DNA of 64,000 nucleotides from an uncultured Lachnospira sp. (GTDB taxonomy: Bacteria; Bacillota; Clostridia; Lachnospirales; Lachnospiraceae): the NCBI GenBank assembly GCA_934359185.1, contig CAKRLE010000004.1:62001-126000 (forward strand), in the 5' to 3' direction. This document shows, piece after piece, positions 35,739 through 45,304 of this stretch. Both the position numbers and the translations under genes were made by a program. How positions within the stretch are numbered: the first letter of the stretch is position 1; every line of letters begins with the position of its first letter. The notes beneath the pieces were generated by a model, which was not told the origin of the DNA, ran no database searches, and saw only the letters and a list, made by a program, of their open reading frames with translations.

Positions 35739-36423
35739 TACTGATACGCTCCTTCCTGCCATAGAGCACAAGTATACATGATGTAACAATGAGTGCTGGC
35801 AGAATAAAATTAGATGCACCAAATATAAACAGACATATAACTGCAACTAATACTCCTGTAACAGCCGCTATATGCTTGTCTGTCTTTTCCCACTGTTCTA
35901 TAAAAATAACCACAAAAAGGGCAGTCATACAGAAATCAATTCCCTCCATATCATATGGAATCAACTGACCTATAAGTCCACCCAGTACTGTTCCAGCCAT
36001 CCAGTATAACCAGCTAAACAGCGCAATAAAAAACATCTGCTTCTGCTTATACTCTCCCTTATCAAGGATTGTACAATTAACTGCATATGTCTCATCTGTC
36101 ATAGTATGAATCATGAACGGCAGCTTCTTTCCCATGCCTTTAAATTCATCTACGTATGATATGCTGTAAAATACCTGTCTGCTGTTCATAAGTAAAGCTG
36201 ATACTGCAATTGTAACAAGAGACACCCCACCTGTCAGAAACGATATCAGAACAAACTGGAATGCCCCTGTGTATACAACCACACTTATAATTAATGATAA
36301 ATACCATGGAAGCCCTGCAGCCTCCATCATAATCCCGTATGCCATTCCTACGAATATGTAGCTGCACATAATAGGAACTGACTTAATAAATGCTTTGCCA
36401 ATTATATCTCTGGTATTAATCAT
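35731..36423 (-). CDS. azlC: AzlC family branched-chain amino acid exporter
   Basis: 230-residue membrane protein; GMAYGIMMEAAGLP and TGAFQFVLISFLTGG are AzlC-like, and MIHTMTDETYAVN is the conserved central motif. With AzlD it exports branched-chain amino acids or analogues. It overlaps the upstream kinase-like gene by 8 bases, so the order is kinase-like, azlC, azlD, ThrE halves, TetR. Confidence 0.93.
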   Translation of the reverse strand: MINTRDIIGKAFIKSVPIMCSYIFVGMAYGIMMEAAGLPWYLSLIISVVVYTGAFQFVLISFLTGGVSLVTIAVSALLMNSRQVFYSISYVDEFKGMGKKLPFMIHTMTDETYAVNCTILDKGEYKQKQMFFIALFSWLYWMAGTVLGGLIGQLIPYDMEGIDFCMTALFVVIFIEQWEKTDKHIAAVTGVLVAVICLFIFGASNFILPALIVTSCILVLYGRKERISNG

Positions 36424-36991
36424 TACGAATCATATCCTCAACAAAATGGCATATAACCTCTATTGTCTTGTCTGTTCCAAGAACACTCTCATTAAGACAG
36501 ATGTCGTAATTGCCAGCATATCCCCAGTCCTCACCTGTGTAGTATGACTGGAAATCCTTTCTTCTTTCATCTGTCTGCTCAACTATCTCTGTCGCCTTCT
36601 CTGTAGAAATGTTATACTTGGCAGCTGTCTTGGCAACCCTCTGATTCTTATCTCCACACAAGAAAACCCTTAATAAATCTTTTCTTTCTTTAAATGCATA
36701 ATTAGCGCATCTTCCAATAATAACACAGTCATGAACCTCAATAGCTTCATTGAGCGCCTTGATTGGAGTCTGTCTTGCAATATCAAGATTGCCATCCATT
36801 GTTATAGAGCGAAGAAGTGAATTAGCTGGATTCTCAGCAAAGAAATCTGGATATCTGTTATATATTCCTCTGTCTTTAGCTGAATCAATAAGAATCTTCT
36901 TATTATAAAACGCAATTCCATACTTCTCAGATAAAGCCTCACCAATCTCGTCACCACTGCATCCACATTCTCTAGCGATTGTAATTATCAT
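36416..36991 (-). CDS. Cytidylate kinase-like protein
   Basis: P-loop-like protein of the cytidylate-kinase-like family, 191 residues from the ATG at 36991 (GGAGGGG upstream; the longer frame to 37027 has no signal). The N terminus is MIITIARECGCSGDEIGEAL, where the nucleotide loop is degenerate compared with GxxGxGKS; CVIIGRCANY and LRVFLCGDK are family motifs. Its role in an amino-acid-export operon is unknown. First gene of the operon, behind a consensus promoter. Confidence 0.85.
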   Translation of the reverse strand: MIITIARECGCSGDEIGEALSEKYGIAFYNKKILIDSAKDRGIYNRYPDFFAENPANSLLRSITMDGNLDIARQTPIKALNEAIEVHDCVIIGRCANYAFKERKDLLRVFLCGDKNQRVAKTAAKYNISTEKATEIVEQTDERRKDFQSYYTGEDWGYAGNYDICLNESVLGTDKTIEVICHFVEDMIRND

Positions 36992-37043
36992 AGTAACCCC
37001 TCCGTTCTTCAGCATCACTGCTCTCACGTATTTTATGGTACTA

Positions 37044-37072
37044 ATTATATATCAACAGACCATCTTTGTCAA
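37044..37072 (-). promoter_or_regulatory. Consensus promoter of the azlCD-thrE operon
   Basis: Minus strand TTGACA (37067-37072), 17-bp spacer, TATAAT (37044-37049). Both boxes are perfect. Confidence 0.88.
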
Positions 37073-37088
37073 AAATTATACAAATACT

Positions 37089-37790
37089 TTACATAGGTAT
37101 AAAACCAGCAAACAACGAAGCTCCAACTACCGTAAGAATACCAGCAACCGCTATTGCAAGGCTGCTCATTGCGCCTTCTATCTGCCCCATCTCCATAGCT
37201 CTCGCTGTTCCTATTGCATGTGATGCATTACCGATAGCAAGTCCTTTCGCTATAGGGTCTGTAATTCTGAACACCTTACATATAATATCCGCAAATATAT
37301 TGCCAAGCACACCTGTTATGACTATAACTGCAACTGTGATGTTAACATATCCGCCAAGCTCCTCTGACACGCCCATACCTATCGCTGTTGTAATTGACTT
37401 AGGAAGAAGCGTTACATACTGTGCATGGTTAAGCCCCATGATAAGTGATAGCACATAGACTGTTAAAAGGCTGGTAATAACACCTGACACAAGTCCTGAT
37501 ATTACCGCCTTAAAATTAGCTTTAAGCAGCTGTAGCTGCTGATACAGAGGTATCGCAAGACACACTGTTGATGGTGTCAGAAACCAGCTTAAATACTTTG
37601 ATCCTGAATTGTATACATTATAATCAACCTTAGCCGCAACAAGTACTACAATTGTGACGGCTATAGATATAAGAAGTGGATTGATAAATCCATATTTAAA
37701 CTTTTTCTTGAGATATAGTCCTAAAAAATATGCCATAAGGCTTAACGTTACTCCTGCAAATGCCGAAGTCTGAAAAAACTCGCTAATCAT
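37089..37790 (-). CDS. lrgB: LrgB family membrane protein
   Basis: 233 residues, about seven membrane helices with LPKSITTAIGMGVSEELGG, the LrgB/CidB signature. Antiholin-like partner of LrgA; in other organisms the pair moves small metabolites or modulates murein hydrolases. It overlaps lrgA by 8 bases. Confidence 0.93.
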   Translation of the reverse strand: MISEFFQTSAFAGVTLSLMAYFLGLYLKKKFKYGFINPLLISIAVTIVVLVAAKVDYNVYNSGSKYLSWFLTPSTVCLAIPLYQQLQLLKANFKAVISGLVSGVITSLLTVYVLSLIMGLNHAQYVTLLPKSITTAIGMGVSEELGGYVNITVAVIVITGVLGNIFADIICKVFRITDPIAKGLAIGNASHAIGTARAMEMGQIEGAMSSLAIAVAGILTVVGASLFAGFIPM

Positions 37791-38157
37791 TGTCTTTATT
37801 GCCTTTCTTCTTCTCCTCGTGTCTTATAATCATCTGAGCTACACGTCCTGTAACTGCCATAACTGTGACAATTGCAGCAACTGTTATTATACTTACAGGC
37901 ACAAGCATAGGCTTTAACACGCCCCATGATGCCATAAGTCCTACACCGGCTGGTATGAACAATACCGGCATAATCTCTATAAGAAAATTTCCTGTCTCTT
38001 TGACTGAATCAAACTTGATAATTCCTGTACAAAGACAAATAAATAAAATAGCCATTCCATATATACTTGCTGGAACCGGCAATGGCAAGAGCCTGTTCAA
38101 CAGCTCTCCTATGAACGATATTGTCAGGATGATAAGCAACTGTCTTAAGTATTTCAT
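37783..38157 (-). CDS. lrgA: CidA/LrgA family holin-like protein
   Basis: 124 residues, four membrane helices, LPLPVPASIYGMAILFICL is the diagnostic motif. GGAGG precedes the ATG. It follows the glycosyltransferase gene by 27 bases and overlaps lrgB. No LytSR two-component genes adjoin. Confidence 0.93.
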   Translation of the reverse strand: MKYLRQLLIILTISFIGELLNRLLPLPVPASIYGMAILFICLCTGIIKFDSVKETGNFLIEIMPVLFIPAGVGLMASWGVLKPMLVPVSIITVAAIVTVMAVTGRVAQMIIRHEEKKKGNKDND

Positions 38158-38184
38158 GATTACGCCTCCAAACTCTCATATGAA

Positions 38185-39132
38185 TTATACTGCAAATTTA
38201 TTCTTAATATACATATTGTAATAATTATCAACTCTTTTAATCTCTGCTGCTGCGAGATTAGCCAGATTTTCTCCTGCCTGCTCATCAATCTTTCTCTGCT
38301 CGTCTGTATAATTCCTACACTCTTTTTCAAGTTCTTCATAACTTTCAGTCTGTCTGGCATAATCCCAGAATATATCCGCAAGTCTGCAATCCTTATAATG
38401 CCATGGCTTAGCTGCAAGATTATAGTGAATTATATTCATCTGCTCAACACTGCAGAGAAATTCTCCATAAACCTCACTATCCCAACAAGGATCAAGCTTT
38501 AACACCTTGCCCTGACATATAACATTCAGGTAATCCTGATCCTGTGCAACAACGAATGAATACTTATTGATAAGTTCTACAAACTGTCCAAGCACATTTT
38601 CTTCTCTGAATGCCTTGATATTAATGAGGAGAACGCCTGCATTAAAATAATCAAATCTGCTTATCCCCAGAACTGACTCTGCATATTCTGCAAATATATC
38701 TGTCTGTGATACAACCGGGTCATTAACTCCACCTACATAATTATCTCCAAGGTCTATCTCATACATTTTAGATATGTCACCTTTTATAATTGTGTCTGAA
38801 TCAAGATAGATAACTTTATCATACCATGGGAACATCTGCGCTATAAATATTCTGTAATATGTAGTCATAGAATAATAATCCCTTAATGGGAGCTGGCTCT
38901 CTATCTCTTTCAGCTTATGTGTAACATCATCAAACTGGATATTTACATTCTCATTCTCAAGTCTCTTTATCATCTGTTCTGACATATCAGAAATACCAGT
39001 ATTCAACACATGTATATCTAACTTATATTCACTGCCCGCATTCTTTATAAGTGAATATATAGAAACAAGGGCATACTTAAGATATGCCTCGTCACATGCA
39101 TAAAATACTGGTATTGTACCTTTATTGCTCAT
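38185..39132 (-). CDS. Glycosyltransferase family 8 protein
   Basis: Retaining sugar transferase; 315 residues from the ATG at 39132 (GGAGAG eight bases upstream). The N terminus IPVFYACDEAYLKYALVSIYSL and the metal-binding YLDSDTIIKGD (DxD) are GT8 signatures, with FNAGVLLIN and HYNLAAKPW later. Likely acts on lipopolysaccharide-like or glycogenin-like acceptors; target unknown. No other polysaccharide genes are near. Confidence 0.92.
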   Translation of the reverse strand: MSNKGTIPVFYACDEAYLKYALVSIYSLIKNAGSEYKLDIHVLNTGISDMSEQMIKRLENENVNIQFDDVTHKLKEIESQLPLRDYYSMTTYYRIFIAQMFPWYDKVIYLDSDTIIKGDISKMYEIDLGDNYVGGVNDPVVSQTDIFAEYAESVLGISRFDYFNAGVLLINIKAFREENVLGQFVELINKYSFVVAQDQDYLNVICQGKVLKLDPCWDSEVYGEFLCSVEQMNIIHYNLAAKPWHYKDCRLADIFWDYARQTESYEELEKECRNYTDEQRKIDEQAGENLANLAAAEIKRVDNYYNMYIKNKFAV

Positions 39133-39166
39133 ATAATAATCTCTCCAATCATAAAAATACCAGTGC

Positions 39167-39194
39167 ATTATAGCACAATAATATATAATTTCAA
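39167..39194 (-). promoter_or_regulatory. Promoter of the glycosyltransferase-lrgAB unit
   Basis: Minus strand TTGAAA (39189-39194), 16-bp spacer, TATAAT (39167-39172), 35 bases before the GT8 start codon. Confidence 0.75.
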
Positions 39195-39319
39195 ATATTT
39201 TATGATGATGGGATTATTAATATTCCATGCCTCTTTCTTACTTAACACTCCCGAATCTCTTTGTGACATTCAAACTACATAAATCATCAATATTATTTAT
39301 ATATTTTCTTAATTAGTCC

Positions 39320-39347
39320 TTGACTTTTTCTTTATAAGATGTATTAT
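39320..39347 (+). promoter_or_regulatory. Promoter of the Rpn-family gene
   Basis: TTGACT (39320-39325), 16-bp spacer, TATTAT (39342-39347). The leader contains a 10-bp self-complementary GTGCCGGCAC at 39371-39380. Confidence 0.65.
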
Positions 39348-39402
39348 AGTAATTGTATACAGAATATACCGTGCCGGCACCTATAATTATGAAAGGATTT
39401 GA

Positions 39403-40374
39403 ATGACAGATAAACTAAATATCAAAGATTCTGTCCAGAATGATATAATTCTTAAGGAATTCTGGAGAGATAACGCAAGGTTCGCTGATTTATTCAATGC
39501 TGTTATATTTAACGGCAGGCAGATTATCAGACCTGACGAATTACAAGAGCTTGATACCGATATTTCAGGTACAATCAGCATGAAGAATTACAGCGAATCC
39601 ATCAAGCGCACCAGAGATGTCGTAAAAAAGATGTGCAATGGCGTTGAATTTAATATACTGGGTCTTGAACTACAGGATAAAACCCACTACGCTATGCCTC
39701 TTAGAACAATGGTCTATGATGCACTAGGTTATATTAAAGAATATAACGAATTGAAGAAACTACATAAATCTGGCGGTAAAACTTTTGATTCTTCTGAAAG
39801 CTTTTTATCTGGAATTAATAAAGATGACCGATTCCACCCTATCATTACGATAGTCTTATATTATGGCGAATCCCCTTGGGATGGACCTGTATGTCTAAGC
39901 GATATGATGTACGACATGCCTGATGACATACGCAATATCTTTTCTGACTATAGGCTTAATCTTGTTCAGATACTTGATTCCAACCAATATAAATTTTATA
40001 ATGATGATGTAAAAGCAGTATTTAATATTGCACGAAGCATCTACACCAAAGATATGCAATATATCTATAATGAATATGCTGGCAAAGATGTTGATACATA
40101 TATTATGAAATTAATAGCTAAGATAACATCTTATCCACGTCTTATGGATATATGTGAAGATAATAAAAGCGAGGGAGGCGAGATTATGCCATGTAAAGCA
40201 TTACAGGAGATGTTTGATGAACAACAGAAAATCGGCAAAGCAGAGGGTATTAAACAAAGTGTAATTCAGGCAATCCAAAACATGCTTGACTTAGGACTTA
40301 CAAAAGAACAGATTCTTACCAAATATACGCCGGAAGAATTTGCTATGGCTGAAAGGACTATGACTGACAAATAA
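39403..40374 (+). CDS. Rpn family PD-(D/E)XK nuclease-like protein
   Basis: 323 residues. Rpn (transposase_31-like) proteins promote RecA-independent recombination in E. coli. The nuclease motif appears as ARFADLFNAVIF near residue 30 and ILGLELQDKTHYAMPLRTMVYDALGY near 100, with catalytic-type E and Q. The C terminus has a short amphipathic EGIKQSVIQAIQNMLDLGLTKEQI region common to the family. AAAGGATTTG precedes the ATG. It stands alone between a divergent GT8 gene and a remnant ABC ATPase, at the edge of the accessory region. Confidence 0.85.
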   Translation: MTDKLNIKDSVQNDIILKEFWRDNARFADLFNAVIFNGRQIIRPDELQELDTDISGTISMKNYSESIKRTRDVVKKMCNGVEFNILGLELQDKTHYAMPLRTMVYDALGYIKEYNELKKLHKSGGKTFDSSESFLSGINKDDRFHPIITIVLYYGESPWDGPVCLSDMMYDMPDDIRNIFSDYRLNLVQILDSNQYKFYNDDVKAVFNIARSIYTKDMQYIYNEYAGKDVDTYIMKLIAKITSYPRLMDICEDNKSEGGEIMPCKALQEMFDEQQKIGKAEGIKQSVIQAIQNMLDLGLTKEQILTKYTPEEFAMAERTMTDK

Positions 40375-40439
40375 TTCAGCCAATTAAAACGCATAAAAAT
40401 TCATATAGTCTATTTAATTATCAAAATACATAAATAAAG

Positions 40440-40485
40440 CTCCACAGATATAGATTTCATCGTCTATAATCTGTGGAGTTTTTTT
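40440..40485 (+). terminator. Terminator after the Rpn-family gene
   Basis: Stem CTCCACAGAT (40440-40449) with ATCTGTGGAG (40469-40478), then TTTTTTT. Strong intrinsic terminator; on the minus strand the remnant ABC gene also ends toward it. Confidence 0.92.
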
Positions 40486-40506
40486 CATCTTACTAATACC
40501 TATTTC

Positions 40507-40885
40507 TTACTTAACCCTTGTAATAACTCCCAAATCCATCTCATGCACTGTATCGCACAAAACCTCGATATCCTCTGCGCTATGATTTGCCATAATTATA
40601 GTCTTGCCGCTGCCTGCAAATGTCTTGAAAAGCTCTCTCATCTCTTCAACTCCATGTTTATCAAGACCATTCATAGGCTCGTCAAGCAACAATATTCGAG
40701 GGTCTTCCATTATTGCCTGAGCAAGCCCCAGTCTCTGGCGCATGCCTAATGAATACTTTCCAACATGCTTCCTGCTGTCTGGGTCAAGCCCCACCAGCTT
40801 CATTGTGTCTTTAATATGTTCTTTTGATATCTTATTATTAATACTTGCAAGAAATCTAAGATTGTTATAGCCACTGTATAACATT
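40507..40885 (-). pseudogene. ABC transporter ATPase fragment (C-terminal half only)
   Basis: Contains YSLGMRQRLGLAQAIMEDPRILLLDEPMNGLD (signature motif and Walker B) but lacks Walker A; it starts abruptly at YSGYNNLRFLAS, which aligns with the middle of the intact ATPase at 42489-43148 (YTGAENLAMLAS). Upstream sequence belongs to another gene in a different frame, so an end-joining deletion removed the first half. An ATG further up (40926) gives a readable frame but would translate the other gene's bases out of frame. Confidence 0.85.
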
Positions 40886-41632
40886 ACCATTTCTGTCAAT
40901 CGCAGTATAATATGATGATGGCTCATTAATGCGTTCTACAACCTCAAAGAAATACAGATAATTTCCGTCATATATAACAGATTGTATATTTCCTTCCTCT
41001 GATAAATATATCGACTCTGCTTCTTTGGTTTCAAAGTTATATTTAATAATATTGTCGCTCATATTATTATCATAAATATCTTTTTTACTGCTCGTTACAA
41101 CATACATATTGCTCATATTGTCTATTACAATATTATTACCCCAGGAAAATATATCGAATCTTCCTGTTTCTGCTCCAAATATATCACTGTTACTGTCTGA
41201 TTTATAATTTATTAGTTTTTCACTCTTTCCAGTTGCAATATCGTACGATATAACATTATATTGTGTCATATCATTAACTGTATATGTTCTTCCGCTGCCA
41301 CAAGCCACAAAATACACTTTATCATTACATACGGATATTCCAAGTCTATTACTATCTCCCAGAGTAAAAGCATAATCCGACGCATAATCAAATTCATATA
41401 AAATTTCTGAAACAGCATTTTTAGCTAATTTTATCCTTCTGCATTGATTCTGTAACATATAATCCTTATCAGACGAGTTTCCATCATTAACATACACATA
41501 ATAATACAATATATCGCCTATTGCATAATAATATCCTTTTTCAGATATAGCAATGCGAGCTCGACTACTCAACAACTGTGCCCTTTCCTGATTTTGTATT
41601 TTCTCAATCCAGCCAATCGTGTACATCCACAT
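40865..41632 (-). pseudogene. Beta-propeller-like protein, truncated at both ends
   Basis: 255 codons with repeated tyrosine-rich strand patterns (ISEKGYYYAIGDILYYYVYV, then NDKVYFVACGSG, GNNIVIDNMSNMYVV, YDGNYLYFFEVVE), as in DUF5050-type propeller proteins. There is no signal peptide, no ribosome binding site before the ATG, and the last residues run into the fragment of the ABC ATPase at about 40880. Very likely a gene broken by the same deletion. Secreted sensor-like proteins of this type accompany export operons in Lachnospiraceae (inference). Confidence 0.65.
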
Positions 41633-41782
41633 TTATTTGGCTGTTTGATAATATATACGACTCATAAACGGAAATCGACTAAAAAATATAAAAAAATAAA
41701 CCTCTCCAATAGAAAAAATAAGTCGGTATCTTATTTCTATTGAAAATGTTTTGTTAAATTTGAAAGCTGTATATAACATAAT

Positions 41783-42499
41783 TTACTCCAAAAAATCGCC
41801 ATGTCCCATAATATCTATAACTATGCTTGCCATAAGCGAAATACATCCACATACAATCATCATATGTCCTAAATTATATGAAACAATATACACCGAATTA
41901 TATATAATTCCATAATATAACAGAAGTTTTTGCGGAAACTTGCCATATTCCATAACAATTATTAGTACTACAATACAGCAAGATATTATGCTTCTTTTAC
42001 TTATCCGCATTACCAAAACACTAACGCAAGACAATATATAAGCTGTATACACATATGAGAAAACTTCAGCAATTATCAATTTATAATATTGATATTCAAC
42101 AACATTTACACCATATTTATAAAACGCATATGATTTTTCCATTTTCCAGTTATCTGCTGGCAATCTACATATACACGCTGAAACTAACATAATGGATATT
42201 ATAGTAATTACTGCTGCTATAACTGAACTCCATAACATTTGTGCTATAATATGGCCGTATACTTTCTTCATGCTTCCATATCTTATTACCCGATTAATAT
42301 TAAGCTCCTGCTTTGCCGCATTTAAATTTAATATTATAACAGAGGGTAACACTGTAAATTTATAGTAATACAATGATGTAACAATAAGATAATCTTTCTG
42401 GCAAAACTCTACATTTGACATTTTATTTTTTATCAAAATACAGCTTATAATGTTCATAAAAACTGCTGAAAATACAAGTATTGCTAATTTATGTTTCAT
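41783..42499 (-). CDS. ABC transporter membrane protein
   Basis: 238 residues from the ATG at 42499, overlapping the ATPase stop by 11 bases; a longer frame to 42520 lacks spacing for the GGGA signal. Six hydrophobic segments; no cysteine-rich or peptidase domain. Probably the permease subunit of the ATPase encoded immediately upstream. The family is too divergent to name. Last gene of the operon that begins at the secreted protein (46596). Confidence 0.7.
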   Translation of the reverse strand: MKHKLAILVFSAVFMNIISCILIKNKMSNVEFCQKDYLIVTSLYYYKFTVLPSVIILNLNAAKQELNINRVIRYGSMKKVYGHIIAQMLWSSVIAAVITIISIMLVSACICRLPADNWKMEKSYAFYKYGVNVVEYQYYKLIIAEVFSYVYTAYILSCVSVLVMRISKRSIISCCIVVLIIVMEYGKFPQKLLLYYGIIYNSVYIVSYNLGHMMIVCGCISLMASIVIDIMGHGDFLE

Positions 42500-43148
42500 C
42501 TGGTATTCCCAATTTCTCACATTTTATAATTCTTCCATCGGACACTTCAATTATCTCATCCGACAAATAATGTAACTCATCCGAATCATGACATGCTACT
42601 ATACATATTGCTCCACGCTCTTTCTGTTCTTTTAATATATCACGAACAACGCTGGCACCACTTTCATCAAGTGCATTAATCGGTTCATCCAGAATTACAA
42701 TATCAGGTTTTTCCATTATTGCAGCGGCAATTCCCAATCTCTGTTTCATTCCAAGTGAATATTTTCTATATGTTCTTTTGTCACATGGATTTAAACCAAC
42801 TTTAGTTAAAACATCATTAATCTCATCTTTTCCAATTGAATTTTTTATTGATGCAAGCATTGCTAAATTTTCAGCTCCTGTGTATTCTGAAATAAAAGAA
42901 GGATTTTCTATCAATACTCCTACGCTTCTTGGAAACGCAATATCTTTTCCTAATTCTTCTCCGTCAATAACTACCTTTCCATCAGTAGGTTTGATAAGAC
43001 CACATATAAGTCTCATAATCATAGTCTTGCCGCTTCCATTTTTCCCCTTTAGTCCATATATCTTTCCACTCTCCAATGTAAGATTGATATTATCCAATAT
43101 TTTTACTTTTTTTATTATTTTGGTTGCATTGATTAATTCTATTTTCAT
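42489..43148 (-). CDS. ABC transporter ATP-binding protein
   Basis: 219 residues, bacteriocin/antibiotic-export type. Walker A GLKGKNGSGKTMIMRL (about 32-47), signature YSLGMKQRLGIA, Walker B IVILDEPINALD, and H-loop CHDSDEL. GTGAGGTGGG precedes the ATG. It powers export with one or more of the membrane proteins at 41783, 43741 and 45305. A half-length paralogue remnant lies at 40507. Confidence 0.93.
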   Translation of the reverse strand: MKIELINATKIIKKVKILDNINLTLESGKIYGLKGKNGSGKTMIMRLICGLIKPTDGKVVIDGEELGKDIAFPRSVGVLIENPSFISEYTGAENLAMLASIKNSIGKDEINDVLTKVGLNPCDKRTYRKYSLGMKQRLGIAAAIMEKPDIVILDEPINALDESGASVVRDILKEQKERGAICIVACHDSDELHYLSDEIIEVSDGRIIKCEKLGIPDET

Positions 43149-43157
43149 ATTCCCACC

Positions 43158-43754
43158 TCACAATCTATATTGATTTTTTCCTTTTTCATACAATAGTCTC
43201 TGCTCTACTGGGTACTGTGATATAAGAACTATAAAATCACCATTTATGAAATCACTCCAATTTTCCTGTCCAATTGTTGATGGAGATACTAAAGCTGTCA
43301 TATATACTGTTTCAGTCATACCTGGCTGTACAACGATATTATTCATAATCATCAGACCATTACTATAGCTATTTCTCATATTTACAATTTCAAAGAATGC
43401 TGTTATTTGTCCTGCGTTGATTGGTTCTGTTCCATTATTACGTATGCTGAATGTCGGCACTATAGCATATAAGGATTCATAATTTTTAACAGCACTATAC
43501 TGTTCTGCCATCTTCGGAAAATCTTTAATATACTCATCATGTTTATATATAGTTAGTCCTAGTGGCGTTATCGTTGTATTTGCAGATATAATATTCTCAA
43601 TTACTGGATTGTACTCTATTGACTCATTTATTCTGCATTCTGTAATCTGCTTTGCAGGAAATCTTTTTCTTACATCCATTACCCGTATTCCCCACATTAA
43701 TACAACTGCAAGTACACATACAATTACGACAGCTTTTTTATTAAAATGTTTCAT
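43158..43754 (-). CDS. Membrane-anchored extracellular protein of the export operon
   Basis: 198 residues from the ATG at 43754 (AAAGGGGG upstream). One N-terminal membrane helix (VVIVCVLAVVLMWGIRV, about 8-24) and a large extracytoplasmic part that is probably beta-rich (VPTFSIRNNGTEPINAGQITAFFEIVN), similar in style to the lipoprotein at 44572. The start overlaps the upstream permease stop codon. Function unknown; perhaps a substrate-binding or immunity component. Confidence 0.65.
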   Translation of the reverse strand: MKHFNKKAVVIVCVLAVVLMWGIRVMDVRKRFPAKQITECRINESIEYNPVIENIISANTTITPLGLTIYKHDEYIKDFPKMAEQYSAVKNYESLYAIVPTFSIRNNGTEPINAGQITAFFEIVNMRNSYSNGLMIMNNIVVQPGMTETVYMTALVSPSTIGQENWSDFINGDFIVLISQYPVEQRLLYEKGKNQYRL

Positions 43755-44559
43755 CACAAGCCCCCTTTGCAATAAATGTAATATATCCAGATACTAATAA
43801 GACAATTGCCAAAAGAATCATTCCCTCTTCATATTTTGCTCCTATCTGCACAACATCAAAAATTCTTGATACCTGACATCCCCATAACAGTCTACTGTCA
43901 AAAAATGCCAACAATCTATCTGATACCATACAAATAAGAAATGGGGATGTTGCAACAAAAAATATATTTCTAGCAAACAACGATATAGACAAAGCTAATC
44001 CTGCTATAAGTCCTGCATATACAAATATCATCAAAAAAATCGCTAAATAATAGATTATATAATTTTCATAATACATATAGACAAATAAGCCATCACAATT
44101 AGGTCCCGAACTCCATTCTGGAAATATAGCTGGCAGAATTGTCGAGCACAATAAGATGTTCATAACCAGCGGCATAACTGCAATTGTTCCTGCACTAGCA
44201 AATACAGCTATACTCTTAGATATCAGATATTTTAACTTATTCTGCCGTGTATAAATATTCTTAATCAAGCCACTTTTTACATCTGAATAATATGATGTTC
44301 CAAATGGCAGAATTATCATTATATATACAACATACTGATAAATCTCATTTTCTAATGACGGAGTCCCCGCCATCCATCCTGATAACAAATTTTTAGGGGT
44401 TGATGATGCAACATATGGGTTATAATCAGACAATATATCCAATGGTAAAACCCTTAATACGAAATGCTCCGCTGCGAGTAAAAAACACATAATCACAGCT
44501 ATTTTCATCCAGCCCCCAGTATATGCACGCTTTAACTCCATCTTTAACAACTGTTTCAC
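43741..44559 (-). CDS. ABC-2-type membrane protein
   Basis: 272 residues from a GTG at 44559 (GGGAGG five bases upstream); a TTG at 44565 is too close to the signal. About six membrane helices in the ABC-2 layout: a cytoplasmic start MKQLLKMELKRAYTGG, a long extracytoplasmic loop, then helices; FGTSYYSDVKSGLIKNIYTRQNKLKYLISK is the ABC-2 loop with conserved basic residues. Likely a permease subunit used with the ATPase at 42489. Confidence 0.8.
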   Translation of the reverse strand: MKQLLKMELKRAYTGGWMKIAVIMCFLLAAEHFVLRVLPLDILSDYNPYVASSTPKNLLSGWMAGTPSLENEIYQYVVYIMIILPFGTSYYSDVKSGLIKNIYTRQNKLKYLISKSIAVFASAGTIAVMPLVMNILLCSTILPAIFPEWSSGPNCDGLFVYMYYENYIIYYLAIFLMIFVYAGLIAGLALSISLFARNIFFVATSPFLICMVSDRLLAFFDSRLLWGCQVSRIFDVVQIGAKYEEGMILLAIVLLVSGYITFIAKGACDETF

Positions 44560-44571
44560 ACACAATCCTCC

Positions 44572-45300
44572 CTAATTCATCTCAACTTTCAAAAAGCTTT
44601 CACCTGATATGCAGTCACGTACTCCATAACTGCATCTTAAATAAAGATTACTGTAATTCCTTTCAGGGATTACATATATCAATACCATATCTGACTTTTC
44701 ATTAGCACCAAATGAATATCTGCTTCTATATGAATCTACACTTTGCATCTTATCTATGAAACAGTCTGCAAGAGTTGATATATATGAAAAATTATCTCTA
44801 GAACTATCTATATCAACTACTTTCATGTCACCTATATATATTTCTATATCTTTATCAGATGTATTTATACAATTAATCTTCACTGCAATTATCTTCGTAT
44901 TTTCACTGTATATATGCATCTGTCCATTTTCATCAATAGTCATTCCATTCACAAGAATACTATCTGGCGCACATATATATTTAATCTTATCTATGAAATC
45001 ATTTTCATCATATCCTGCAAACTGCTCAAGTTCATACATTGAATCTATAATTTTCATATCTTTAAATGTGACACTAATACTTGTTCTCGGTATATTAACA
45101 GTATCTCCTCTCTTTATATAATGAACATCTGATAAAAGACTGATTTTTTCAGGTTCTGGCTCTACAAATGTTTTAATTTCAGATGAAGCTGCCTTCTGAA
45201 TAGTTGATGGTATTGTATAATCATCCATTCCCTGATTGACACTACACCCCTGTAATATAAATAATATTATCCCAATCATACAAAACAATCTTTTACGCAT
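44572..45300 (-). CDS. Lipoprotein of the export operon
   Basis: 242 residues with a lipoprotein signal peptide ending LQGC (Cys at about 19). The mature part is beta-rich (ISVTFKDMKIIDSMYEL, DKDIEIYIGDMKVVDI). AAGGGGTG precedes the ATG. It lies between two membrane proteins of the operon, 5 bases after one and 7 before the next. Unrecognised family; could be an immunity or chaperone lipoprotein (inference). Confidence 0.75.
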   Translation of the reverse strand: MRKRLFCMIGIILFILQGCSVNQGMDDYTIPSTIQKAASSEIKTFVEPEPEKISLLSDVHYIKRGDTVNIPRTSISVTFKDMKIIDSMYELEQFAGYDENDFIDKIKYICAPDSILVNGMTIDENGQMHIYSENTKIIAVKINCINTSDKDIEIYIGDMKVVDIDSSRDNFSYISTLADCFIDKMQSVDSYRSRYSFGANEKSDMVLIYVIPERNYSNLYLRCSYGVRDCISGESFLKVEMN

Positions 45301-45304
45301 ACAG

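Noticed and set aside
41658..41685. CGAC half-sites upstream of the propeller-like fragment as a fourth LytTR site
   Set aside because: The two CGAC cores are 18 bp apart, not 21, and the flanks differ from sites 1-3.
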